Positions 35,933 to 46,479 of a stretch of DNA of 64,000 bases are shown piece after piece. The notes under the pieces were generated by a model that worked only from the letters and a program-made list of their open reading frames with translations, ran no database searches and was not told the DNA's origin. This DNA comes from Symsagittifera roscoffensis (lineage: Eukaryota; Xenacoelomorpha; Acoela; Convolutidae), in contig NC_087063.1 in NCBI RefSeq assembly GCF_963678635.1, positions 67,436,727-67,500,726 on the forward strand, written 5' to 3'. A program made the translations under genes and the position numbers. Every line of letters begins with the position of its first letter. The first letter of the stretch is position 1.

Positions 35933-35972
35933 TAGAATAACACATTTAAACAGCACCGCACCACAGCACCGC

Positions 35973-36032
35973 TTTGTAGTTATGATCGAACAGTTTGAGG
36001 CTTTCTTGTACCATTACTTTTTTTCGTACAGC
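35973..36032. repeat. 60-bp tandem unit 2, right of element 2
   Basis: This unit matches 28774-28833 along its full 60 bp, ending ...TTTTTTTCGTACAGC. Without the retrotransposon the two units would be adjacent. Confidence 0.9.
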
Positions 36033-36059
36033 AAAAGAGCATCTGAATAGATTTCAATC

Positions 36060-37200
36060 GAAACGTGACCGGTTTAACCTGTTTTTTTTTCCACTTCAAT
36101 TTGACCAGAAAAATTTCTTGAGAAAAGTTCTATATCCATTTGGTTGTTTTGTGAATTTCTTGTAGATTGTTTTGGTGAAATCAAGTTAATTGTTGTAACT
36201 GTTAAAACCTTCAGCAGTTTTTGAGGAATATTGATTGTTTTTGACATATCTAATTTTAAATCTCCGCAAATTAAATATTTTAATACTTGAGAAAGCTCTT
36301 TACTTAATATCATAATTCTGTAGTTTTACTAAACTTTTTTTTAAAAAACGGTAAGTACTAATTGTTCTTTATGAAGCTCCATAATTACTGTAAGATTTTT
36401 GACGGGATTATCAACTGTTTCTACAATTATTTTAAGCTTTACGCGCTCACGAACAAAAATTTTCAATCTTCCACCATGTTTTTGTCTTGATGCTGTTTCC
36501 AAGTTTTGGTTCCCATTCAGTGAAGAACAGTTACGCGTAGCAGAACAAAAGGAAGAATGATTTTTTGTGTTCAGTAAGAAAGGTCTGTTTTCATTGTTAC
36601 TCAAATATCCATCAATTTTTCAGTTTCTGAGATAATAAAGCTTTTAAAGAGTTTTTAACTCAACTCTTTCTCAGTTTTTCAACTGAAAACTCTTTTTCTT
36701 TCTAATTCTTGTCCTTTTGTCCCCCATTGTGGGTCGTTTTCAACATTTTTTCAGCAACTGTTTTTTTTGCATTGGTAACAAAGATTCATATAGACGAATT
36801 ACTCGATCATCATCTCCTACATCAAAATCTTTTTTTCCTGTTCCCAGATAAAATGGTTTCACTAGGTTTCTTTCATCGCTGCCTATTTTTGGTTTCGGTT
36901 TAGTCACTTGCTCTAGATCATCAAACTTGTTTCTTTGTGATAAAATGGTTTTTCGCCAGTGCCTTAACACATCACATAAACTACACGACTTTGAGTAGCT
37001 GTTACATATCCCTTGTTTTCTGCAACCTTTTTTATGAATGCATCCATCGGCGGCAATCTTTCCCTCATGTAATTGCTTGTTTTTATTCCACAAATTTTGG
37101 TATTTTTTCAAATTTTTTCTTGCGCAAAGCATAGTTGTCTCGTTTAAGGACCCAATTCTATTCAAGACACAAGAGAGATTTAAAAATATGGGCTCTTTTC
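36060..37200 (-). pseudogene. Decayed Cys/Lys-rich coding remnant, unidentified
   Basis: Three consecutive minus-strand open segments (37165-36740, 36604-36341, 36313-36074) are separated by stops. The first encodes about 141 residues with a cysteine cluster (KKGCRKQGIC, CSLCDVL) followed by a charged stretch. The plus strand is far less consistent. I read this as a broken gene or transposon ORF. A TTGAATAG acceptor-like site lies just upstream of the first segment, so a real exon at 36740-37150 is the alternative. No family is recognised. Confidence 0.35.
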
Positions 37201-37209
37201 CAGTTTTCT

Positions 37210-39370
37210 TTTTCCCCTCGTAAAATAGCTAAATATAACTTTTCAAAAATTGTTCAAACGGCATTTTGCATGTTATTAATATTGTGAAACTTTGTTCACC
37301 TGTTCACGTTGACACATTTTAATGCAGTTTTTAACATGAAAAGTATTTCTTGATTGACTTACCTTTAATGAATTTCAGAAAAAGTCAAAGGGGGGACTGA
37401 AAAAGAGCCAAAATATGTAGATAGTATTACGTTAAAACATTGTAAAAACTGAAATAGCCCTAAAACGAATGCTAGCAATAAAAATGTGGTGTGCACATTG
37501 CACATGAATTGATGGCTTGAAAGTTTCTACAAAAGTTCTAAGCAATTGTTTTTTTTAATCAATTGGATAATAAGTCATTCATCAAAAATTATCAGCCCTA
37601 AATGAAAACTTGTCCTGAAAAAATGTCACACTTAAAATTTCTCATTTTGTTTGCGTTGACCTCATTTTGCCAAGTTTGTTTTTGTTAGCAAATTTTTTCA
37701 AGAAAATAATACGCACAAAACGATACTTTTTTTTCCAGTTTCATTTAATTTTTGAAGTTAAGGGCAGCCCTTTCACAAAATTCTTTGTCTACACAGCTGA
37801 TTAATGTTCTTTTCTAAAATGCTTAGGACTAACCAGGCAATTAGTGGCGTAACGCAGGAGTAGCAAAATATTCCTTAGACACCCCCGAAACAAAATTTAA
37901 GCCCAATTTGATAAATGTAGCCAAAATTTACATTACATATAAGTGGACATCCGACGTCACAAAAAATAGCAGAAACATTTTCGGTTCTTATTTTCAAAAT
38001 GGGGTCTGTTATTTACTTCAATCTTTTTGATTTAAAGGCTAGTGTTGAAAATAATTTGAGCGAAGGAAAATTAAATTTTTGAGCAAAACAGGAAACAATT
38101 ACACAGACTGTTCAGAGTACAGATGCTCAAATAATTTTTACTGTTTAAAGTAATTTGATAAATGAATTTTCGCGACCCTTTTGTGTGATTCCTGAAAAAG
38201 CTTTCAAAAATTAAATAGTCTTTTTTGACAAATGAACATCCATGAGCACTATTTTTTGTATAAATTGACGCTGTTTCTCAAGCTTTATTTAAGATTCCTG
38301 AAACAGTTTTCAAAAAATTTATAGCTTTTTTGCAGCAGAAATAGTTTTGAATAGCAAACATTTTTAGGTAGATTCACTTACTCTTTAAACCAGACACTTG
38401 ACAACACGTCGAAGTGAATTGGACTTTTTTTGCATAAATTGCCGAATTCAATAAAAACTTAAGTGTAACTATAACAAATGAAAATCAAAAAGGGTTTAAA
38501 GATGCGTCTAAAATTTTGTTCATTAGTCTCGAAGTACTCGAGTACTCTTTTTCTTAGTGCTCAAGCTTTGACAAGTGGTCGCCTTTGAGACGTTATTTCT
38601 TTCAGACAGATATATGTAAATGTTTACAAGGGTAACGAACGACTGTAAATAATTGATTTATTAAGCGGCTCCTGAAAAAAATTAACCGATGAATTTTGCT
38701 CTATAACGAGAAAAAAATAGCGATAATTTAACACAATTAGGGTTTAATAACTGTTCAAAAAGTCAAATAAGTACTGTCACAGACTTTTGACAAAAGTTGT
38801 ACAAGGTAGTTGTACAAGGTCAATAGTTCTAGGTCAAAAAACTAGCGCAAAAACCGCAACGTTTCTCTGCATTATTATTGGCTGGAGCCATCAGATACGA
38901 GTACAAAAGTAGCTCACGGTATCCCAACATCAAAAGTGACATTTACAAACTAAAAAAGAAACTGAGTGTTTCTTTACCCCAAACTTTCGACCATTTTTGA
39001 ATAACAGAATTCTATAGAAATTGATTTGGACAATGAAAGCTCACAGTTTTAAACAACAGTAACAAAAAACACAAATAGTTTGTTTAACGGAATCTATTCT
39101 CCACTTTCTTGCGTTAAGCTGGGAGCATTTTTGAGAGCTTTTTATTTGCGCCCTTGAAATTGCTTGGAAAAAATTCAACAATGTTATAATGTTTTTTTTT
39201 TGCCTCCCACAAATAATGATTTCGGCTTCTGAAGTGGTATTTTTTTGCTTTATTACACTTGCGAGAGAAATTGTCTGGTAATCGGTAACTAGACATTTTC
39301 CCACGTAAACAACTTTTCCTACAAAACTTAATAGTTTTTCTTACTTGCTGTCTAACAAGTTCCACATTCA
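37210..39370. other. Intergenic, nothing recognised
   Basis: A+T-rich sequence with no supported exon, known repeat end or RNA motif. Confidence 0.45.
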
Positions 39371-39374
39371 TTCT

Positions 39375-39440
39375 CACTTGGCTAAGAGGTAAAGCCGTTG
39401 ACTTTGCACCCTAAGACCAGAGGTTCAAGTCATGCCCGTA
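39375..39440 (+). repeat. tRNA-derived fragment (SINE-like or tRNA pseudogene)
   Basis: TGGCTAAGAGG (39379-39389) resembles an internal promoter A box, and GGTTCAAGTCA (39422-39432) resembles a B box, at near-tRNA spacing. The anticodon and acceptor stems do not close. It is therefore a tRNA relic or the head of a SINE, not a working tRNA. Confidence 0.5.
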
Positions 39441-40707
39441 CTTTTGTTCAGTAGGTGTGCAATTCAATTTTTTCGGGTAATTGTTGAACTGTCGGATTTT
39501 TGTTTGTCTGCTTAGTTGCCGCAGCACGGGTTTTGTTATTTCTGTAATCAACTTTCATGAAGTTGCAAGTGCAAGTGTTGTTCAATGTAGTATCTAGAGA
39601 GACTTGAAAATAAAAAAAACTATAAAATCTTTTTTTTTTGCTCATTTTGTGTCTGCTCAAAGATTGTCGGCTTTGTTCCGTTGCTGATTTATTTTTCAAT
39701 TTCAAACTTCAAGCTTTTTTGCCTACAATGGACTTCTATCAAGATATACGAAAAATAATTTTGGTAGGTCTAGTTGTTTCAATTTTTTTTTCATTACTGT
39801 TCCGACTTCTTGTGTTTTTTATTTTTGCGTTAAACCGCAAGTAATGCAAAGCTCCGTTTGAACACTTGCAAAATAACAAAAACATACTTCTGTAAGCTGG
39901 TGAATAGAAAACGAGAGACGGCAACCATATATAAGAAAAAATGTGTAACAATTCCCGAGAATAACAATTCATTTTTAAAATCATTTGTTGGATTATTGTT
40001 CAATTTGAGGAAAATATGTCAACAACACAATCACCAATGTTGAAAAAGCATTCAAAGTCAGCAAGCAACTGACAAGCAATTAAGCCAAAACACCGGAGAA
40101 GACGCCCAACGAATAAAAAGCAAATTGGTTGCAAAAAATGTGAGCTATAAATTTTTTGTACCTTACCGGTTTTGAAACATGCAAAATTTGCCCTTCAATC
40201 GACGAATTCATTGTTTCTTGCATAAATCGAATCTATTTAAGAAATAAAAAAAGAAATCATACTTAATCAAAATTCTTAAACTCAGAAATTGGAAAATTTG
40301 GAAAAAAGGCGGAAAAAACGCAGACAAACTTTAGTCGAACAAAATGTTTTTCATCAAGTAAAAATTTGAATTTCAGATTTTTTAGGTAAAAAACAAAATC
40401 TCGCCGGTAATTGAAACCAATACATGAGGATCCCAAGGTTTTACACACAGGCGAAGTTGGAATTCGCATACACAAGCAAAAGTTTGACCAATAACGCTAC
40501 TGGGAAAAACTGAATGATCAAAAGTTTGAGTCTACAAAAACTCTTAAGTGACGCAAGCCAATCATGATGCATTAATCCCAGTCAATTTGAAAAAAAAAAG
40601 AAATTCATCAACTTATATGCCTCAATAGAGCAGTCTATATAGCATCAATAACATGAAAAATCTAAATGTAATAAAAATAAAATGAGTTTTTTTTAATTTG
40701 AGTTTTT
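39441..40707. other. Intergenic, nothing recognised
   Basis: Short overlapping frames on both strands, with no splice or domain support. Confidence 0.45.
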
Positions 40708-41040
40708 TTGTGAAAAACATCCATCCACACGCCATATTAAGTTCAAAGTGATAAATTTTGCCGCTCCTAGTAACAATTAATTATTGCAAATAAGCTTCCT
40801 TCAACCAATTTGGAGCGATTTCTATGACGGATAAAATCTTCGCTTACGGGTTAATAGCGCGAAATATATCACGCGTTAATTGTCCCAAATTGGCCAAAAC
40901 GGTAGTTTTCAGACCCCTATAACTTAACAAAAAAATGGTCACAGGTGAAATATCTTTCCAAATTTAAGCTCAGAACAACAATACATTTTGAATGATATAA
41001 AAAAATTTCCGTCTAAAATGGCTAGTTAAAGGTCGAAATT
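40708..41040. repeat. Dispersed ~340-bp repeat, copy 2
   Basis: Sister of 13376-13705 in the same orientation. It has diverged by scattered substitutions and small indels. Confidence 0.75.
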
Positions 41041-44019
41041 TGTCTGAAAAAAACACCCGAGCTCAATTTTTCCGTTACTTTTGTTACGAAAGTGGACATA
41101 ATAATAGTCTGTGTTACAATACTTAGCATTGGCTGTACTTAATAGTTGGTTATTGGTCAAAATGAACACTTTCAAAATGAACACATTTTATCGCAACAAT
41201 AATTGAGTCGCAACAATATTTGCGACTTAGATTGAAAAAAAAAACATTTCATACTATAACACAAGCTTTGCTTGTGTAATCACTCAACCAAATTGCCAAA
41301 AAAGGTTGGAGTTATTAAGGCTTCATTAGGAAGCAAAGTCACAATTTTTGTAGATTTGTCAGAAAAACTGTTTTATGGATTGGTCAAAATGGCAGATGAG
41401 TTTGAAATAATTCTCTGTTTCAAACTCACCTTCTCTCAGAAATGAAAACAAATGGCATCTAATAATTGGCCGTAATACAAATATAAAGGCTGGTTTTTAA
41501 TTTAGTTTTAAAAAGTTTGCAAATATTGTTCACAAAAGAACTCTAATAAAAGATAAATTTAATAAGTGTTGCCGATTGGCTGAAATCAATCATTGGACTG
41601 GGTTGAGTGATATACCATACTGAAGCCTTTTCAGTCAAGATTTGAAGGACTTTGAAAAATTTTTGATAATTTTCTCACTGTTGAGATAAAAAGGATTTAA
41701 TTTTTTTTGTCTAATTTCAAGCGAGAAAATCGAGCGAGCAAAGCTTATTTATGCAGTGAAATTTACAATAGTTTGTAAAAATTAGTATTCCTCAAGTATA
41801 ATTAGCCTTTGGAGTTTTTAGCGCCATTTTGGGAATCAGGAACAATTTGATTTTTTTTATTATTATTTTTTTTATAATTGACAACTATTTGGTCGTAACT
41901 TTGTATGCTAGATGGACAGAAACCACCTACTCTTTTTAACGATATACTTACCTCAAAAGAATTCAATCTCTTAAAAGTGGTCATCTTTTACCTTTAAAGC
42001 GCACTTGTATTGTTTAAAATTCAATGCAAAAATTAATCCCAGTGAGAGTTTTTCTTTCAGAAATTGAAACATATTAAAGACTTGTCTCTGGAATCCAGGA
42101 GTATACAGACATTGAATTTTGCGCCTATCCAGCGCATAGTTTGGCCTCGTAATGAGTGCTTGTTTTCGAAGCAGTTTACTGATAGATCACTTATTTTTGA
42201 AACTTAATCTGTCATCCTAAAGAACGCGCGCACAAATAGAGAGCTCCTGACTGCTGGAAAGTTTCTGATTGAAAACTAAGCCGTTTTGGCTAAAAACAGC
42301 ACAGCACCATTGATACTCATGTTCATTTATTTTCTTAAATAAAAACTTGAGAGATCAGCACTCACTTATGCTTCATAAGAAAATTAAATACAAAAAAAAT
42401 TCTTAAATTGTTGGTTATGTCGTTAAAATGGAGAAATTTTCTTTCTGAGGAATCCAATAGCTTTATAATTAAAGGAGAGTCAAATGACACAATTTTGGAT
42501 TGTAATTAAGAAAAAGACTACGAAGTCGACATACAAAAACAACCATCCATAAGGAAAGAAGATATCTAGTTGGGTTAGAAATAATTAACTTTGTCTTGCT
42601 GATAGATGATAATAAAGATAAACAATGATAAACTGTTTGCCCATAGAGGTTCCACTTGACAGGTTTCGTTTTCGGAGACCTCTCAAAGTTGCATCGGCTT
42701 CCAACATTTTGCCTAAATTTTTGTAAATTCTTTCTTCTTGTACTGACTGATTCATGCCAATTCAATTACCATTATCATTATAGCGCGGACGTAACACTGC
42801 AATTTTGATTGTTATCTGTCTGGTACCTTCTAACAAAGCGTTTGTGATAAATTGGAATAAGATTAGCGAGGACTTCCTTTTCCCTCTTTATGCTCTGTTT
42901 AGTGGAGCTTAAAAAATTACTAGCTAAGTTCATCTTGTGTCCATCAAAATTTAATTTTATCCTGGAAAAATTCTGGTCTTGAAAAAAGTTAGGTGTTTGA
43001 GAACCATAACTTAGAACTAGAGGATTAATTTCAGCTTTCCAATCATTCTTTTAACATGCTCATTGGAAACATTTTAGCTGGTTATCTTCCATTTCCATCC
43101 AACTCAAACGAGCTCCTTACAAACACTTTCGTTTTCACTAATTAACACTTGGAAAAAACTGACATTCTTATTTCCCTGTTTTAGGTTTGTTTTGTATCCT
43201 GTGCTTGAGGAGAGAGAAGCAAAGAGACAAGAGCTCGATAATTGTTGAATTCATAAATACTCAACTATCTTGACCTTTAAACGGAAACAAGTCAAACCAG
43301 TTTTCGGTAATTATTCCACCAAGAAATGAATCCACCAACAGATAGTGAGCACTAAAATACCCTAAGTACTGTATTCTGTTACCTTTTCACTTTGAAGACG
43401 CTTTTAACCGTAATTCCTAGTAAATCTTTTTTTAAAATATATCAAGGCAAATCCCATTAGGCCGATTTTTATATTTAATCACGTTGGAATAATAGGCAAG
43501 GTAAAAGCAGACTAATGGTAATATAGATCTACGTTTTTATAAAGAAAAATGTTGAGCTCCTTTGAAGGAAATATTCAAACAATAAAATCAAAAATAATCC
43601 GAGAACAATCAGTTTCCTCTAAGGATAGACTTAGTTAATTCTGCTAATACTGGGAGTAATAACTTCGGATAATTGCCCCAATTTTTAGTCTGCATTTTAG
43701 TCTTTAATTCCGCATTTGAATCTTTTTGATTGAGCTAGCTTCCTTGAGGAAAAATATTGGAATGGAAAATTAGGTGTTTAATTGCCGCACAAACTTACCA
43801 TTGACGCAAAACTAAATGGTTAGATTGCTTAACTTCAAAAAGCACGGCCTTCGCCTACCTTTGTTTTGACATTTACTGATTTTTTTAAACAAACTTTTAT
43901 TATTTATCTGCGTTGTTATTGCCTACACGTCCGTTCACTCTTTTTAATGGATTGAACAATTCCTGCAAAAAGAGGCGAATCTCGCAGCTAATGCTTTTTA
44001 CTTGTCTTTTATTGACTGG
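41041..44019. other. Upstream region of the RASL10-like gene, nothing recognised
   Basis: About 3 kb of A+T-rich sequence. I cannot point to a TATA box or 5' UTR exon with confidence. The reading frame of exon 1 stays open upstream to a TAA near 43946 but contains no earlier ATG. Confidence 0.4.
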
Positions 44020-44138
44020 ATGGCGCCTCCGGTCTTGGACATAGCGATAGTTGGAGCACCCCGCTGTGGAAAGTCAAGTATTATCAGAGCATTTGATGAG
44101 CCCAGCTTCAATCGCCCAATTGAGAGAAACGCGTTGCG
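44020..44138 (+). CDS. RASL10: RASL10-like exon 1 (start codon and P-loop)
   Basis: The ATG at 44020 is the only Met in this frame since an upstream stop. It places the P-loop 11 residues in, close to the vertebrate protein. The exon ends CG before GTAAGT, leaving phase 2. Confidence 0.85.
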
Positions 44139-46098
44139 GTAAGTTTTCAAACATGAACAAAACTTCTTCTATCACAGCAAAGCTCACAATATTCAAAACT
44201 TCACTAGACTTATCATGCAAAGTTTATCTTGTAAAATTTATCATGTAGAAAAAATTTATCACAAAAGTTTTCAGTTTTTTTTTCAAATCAGTCTACCAAT
44301 CTTTTTAGCAGAGGGAAAGTGCCCACCCACAAACACTTCATGATTATTTTTCACGCTTTTCTATAAAATTTTTTTGCAAACAGACTGGAACATTATGTAC
44401 TTCTTGCATAGCGTCTTGGAGGATAACCAAAAAGTATGATAAAATATCATTTTTCCCCATATTTTTTGAAAATTTTTATCATTTTTCAAAATCAAAACTA
44501 TTCTATCGACCTTAAAGGACAGTCGAAACATTCGTAGCAGTCATGATTTGTCCCTGATGCAAGCACTCTTATTTTGCTTTATAATCAAAACTTTTATTCT
44601 TGGTGGCTTTTTTTCAAAGGTATTATCGACTTTATATCAAAAAATTTTTTTTTGTCAGATTATCGGCTTTTTGTCTGGGTAAGATTTTAAATCAATTTCC
44701 AGGGTTATTATCGATATTTTTTTCAAAAAAAGTGTGTTTAATGCTCTGGAATATGTTTAAAATTCTACCAGAGAAAGTTTAATTGATGTTAAGAACATGG
44801 TACGTCTCCAACGTGCTGTTCAAATGCCAACTGTACGAACTGCGAGTATTCGAGCCCAACTCAGCCCAGGATGACTTGAGTGCTTCTGACCTGTACAAGT
44901 GGGCCTCCAGGGTCATCGCCAGGACACACGTGAACACAAAGTCCTTCATGCTCGTCTACGATGCATCCAAACCAGTCACATTTCTATATATTCAGTTTTT
45001 TCGGTAAGTTAGATTATCGATTGATTATTGATTGATAAATAGATTAATGCTGCAATTTTGCGTGCGATAGAAACAATTTGAAGTGAAAGGATATCGGCTT
45101 AATATTAAAGTTTTGCAAGTTTTCAAATTTCGAAATTAACAACAGTAAAACAATTTTTTTAAATGATATTTATCTTGCCTAAGAATTCGGAGAACTAATT
45201 TGATTTACAGTTTCGCTATCTCTCAAAAACATCATCAAATACTATTTAGACACTGCGGGCGACTTTTGATAACCGATAACATGAAAATCTTTTTGAGCAC
45301 CCGGACTTACTTGCTTTTGTTCCTTTTGTAACTTGGCGCCTTTCGATCTGGAAACTTATTAATGCTCTCAACGTCGACTGCTCGACTAGCAGAAAATCTT
45401 GACTTTTTGTGTGGTCTGCACGCGGAACGGAGCAGGCGTTCCCTTCTTGTCAATTACGGCGTGTCTTTGCTATTTGTTTGCTTTTGTATGCTATTCGATG
45501 CAATTTGCTATAAAAATATTTACTGCTAGTCAAGCTTTGTTTTAGATCGGTGCTTCTCGAAATTGCAAGGACTAACAGTTTTGAGCTCTTCATCTTCATA
45601 GTCGGCAACAAAGCCGATCTCCTCCCACCAAGCTCGAGGACGAGCTCTGACAAAGTAGTCCCGAAGTTCCACTCACACGACGGGGTGTTGCGATCAATTA
45701 AATCATATGGAAACAAATTTACAAAACATGATCAAATTCTTACCTCAGCTAGATGTAATTGGAAAATTACTGCGCTATTTGAAAAAGCAGTCACACAAGC
45801 TGTTGTGCTGACCAATGCTAGCAACGTCCCAAGGACTTTGTCAGAAGTAAGAGTGCGGCTCCAAAGAGGCATATTTAGAACATCGTCGGCACGAAACTCC
45901 AAGTATAGCCAGGACTCGACTACGAACTGTAATGAACAAGCAGATACGAAAGAAAAACGAATGAAAAAGTATAGCGAACCAATAGTGACAAGGAAATATG
46001 CGCAACACATGCTGAGTTACAGCCCAGAAACCCGACATCTGAAGACCAGTGTCAGCTCGGCCACAGAAATGAGGCGGAAGCTTTCATCTAATCTGTGA
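44020..46098 (+). CDS. RASL10: RASL10-like small GTPase (three exons, 293 aa)
   Basis: Joined exons are 44020-44138, 44794-45003 and 45546-46098. Both introns are phase 2 with GTAAGT donors and AG acceptors. Residues 12-19 are the P-loop GAPRCGKS. The switch II/G3 region (about 53-63, LYELRVFEPNS) lacks DTAGQ, as in vertebrate RASL10. SFMLVYDASKP is the conserved strand after it. NKAD (131-134) is the G4 motif and TSARCN (176-181) the G5 motif. A basic tail of about 100 residues follows, with no CAAX lipidation box. RASL10 proteins are atypical Ras-family switches of unclear effector. The unusual G3 suggests slow or absent GTP hydrolysis, which is inference. It is convergent with SDCCAG8. Whether it is 10A or 10B cannot be decided. 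Confidence 0.87.
44794..45003 (+). CDS. RASL10: RASL10-like exon 2 (switch II region)
   Basis: The acceptor is TTAAG at 44793. The first base completes an Arg codon. The exon encodes TWYVSNVLF through the LVYDASKP strand and ends CG before GTAAGT. The acceptor lacks a strong polypyrimidine tract. It was chosen because it keeps frame and alignment. Confidence 0.82.
45546..46098 (+). CDS. RASL10: RASL10-like exon 3 (NKAD, SA motif, C-terminal tail)
   Basis: The acceptor TTTTAG ends at 45545. The first base again completes Arg. The exon carries VGNKAD and TSARCNWK and then a Ser/Lys/Arg-rich tail ending RRKLSSNL before TGA. Human RASL10 proteins are much shorter beyond G5, so the tail is a lineage-specific extension. 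Confidence 0.87.
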
Positions 46099-46205
46099 AG
46101 ATGGCTTTAGATCTACTACAAAAAAAACTTTCTTGTTGAGGTGTATAAAATAATGCCCCTGAAATGAAACCATATCGTAAATTGAGTTTAAAAAAACTGA
46201 AGTCT

Positions 46206-46467
46206 TCCTCAGGGATTCGACCCTTTGGTAGAATTTGACGACGTCCATTTTTAATCGACGCAGTCTGTTTTCTAAATGCCCCTTTGGCGCCCATGATAGG
46301 TAATAAATTTGAGTTGGAGGCGCTAGCCGCAAAAACACGAATTGTTGTTATTTTTTTTTTAAAATTCGTCAGCGGTCTTAATGAGGTCTTTTTAGTGTTT
46401 TGACAGAGCTTGGAGAATCGATTTGTTCGATTTAAAACTTGAAAAGAAAATCTTAGATCCGCCTCTG
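46206..46467. mobile_element. hAT-like MITE, truncated copy
   Basis: It starts CCTCAGGGATTCGACCC, as inside the full element at 58743-59119, and ends TCTTAGATCCGCCTCTG, a diverged right terminus. The left terminal repeat is missing. It lies about 100 bp beyond the RASL10-like stop codon. It contains AATAAA at 46302-46307 on the plus strand. Confidence 0.75.
46302..46307 (+). promoter_or_regulatory. Candidate poly(A) signal of the RASL10-like gene
   Basis: AATAAA lies 204 bp after the stop codon, inside the truncated MITE. No better signal precedes it. It could be chance in A+T-rich DNA. Confidence 0.3.
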
Positions 46468-46479
46468 CATACACACATG

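Larger units (their letters stand above)
28834..35965 (-). mobile_element. Ty3/gypsy LTR retrotransposon, element 2 (degenerate)
   Basis: A 7.13-kb element in the same orientation as element 1, lying 1.05 kb from it. It has ~261-bp LTRs, a serine-tRNA-like primer-binding site, a good polypurine tract, and the order gag, protease, reverse transcriptase, RNase H, integrase, tail. Pro, RT, RNase H and integrase motifs match element 1 closely, but the LTRs and tail differ, so these are sister subfamilies. The LTRs differ at about 16 substitutions and one indel, so it looks older than element 1. ACCGC at 28829-28833 and 35968-35972 may be the target duplication, with two extra bases (GC) next to the right LTR. 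Several stops and at least two frameshifts make it inactive. No envelope frame is seen. Confidence 0.95.
35704..35965 (-). repeat. 5' LTR of element 2
   Basis: This 262-bp LTR is the promoter copy. On the minus strand it holds a palindromic TGACGTCA (35925-35932) and, about 165 bp further on, TATATAAAA (35753-35761). Confidence 0.95.

Noticed and set aside
42469-42765. 98-codon minus-strand frame as a gene
   Set aside because: No splice sites, domain or composition shift support it.
45732-46338. Minus-strand open frames opposite RASL10-like exon 3
   Set aside because: The plus-strand frame has correct splice sites and GTPase motifs. The opposite frames are shadows, partly inside the MITE.
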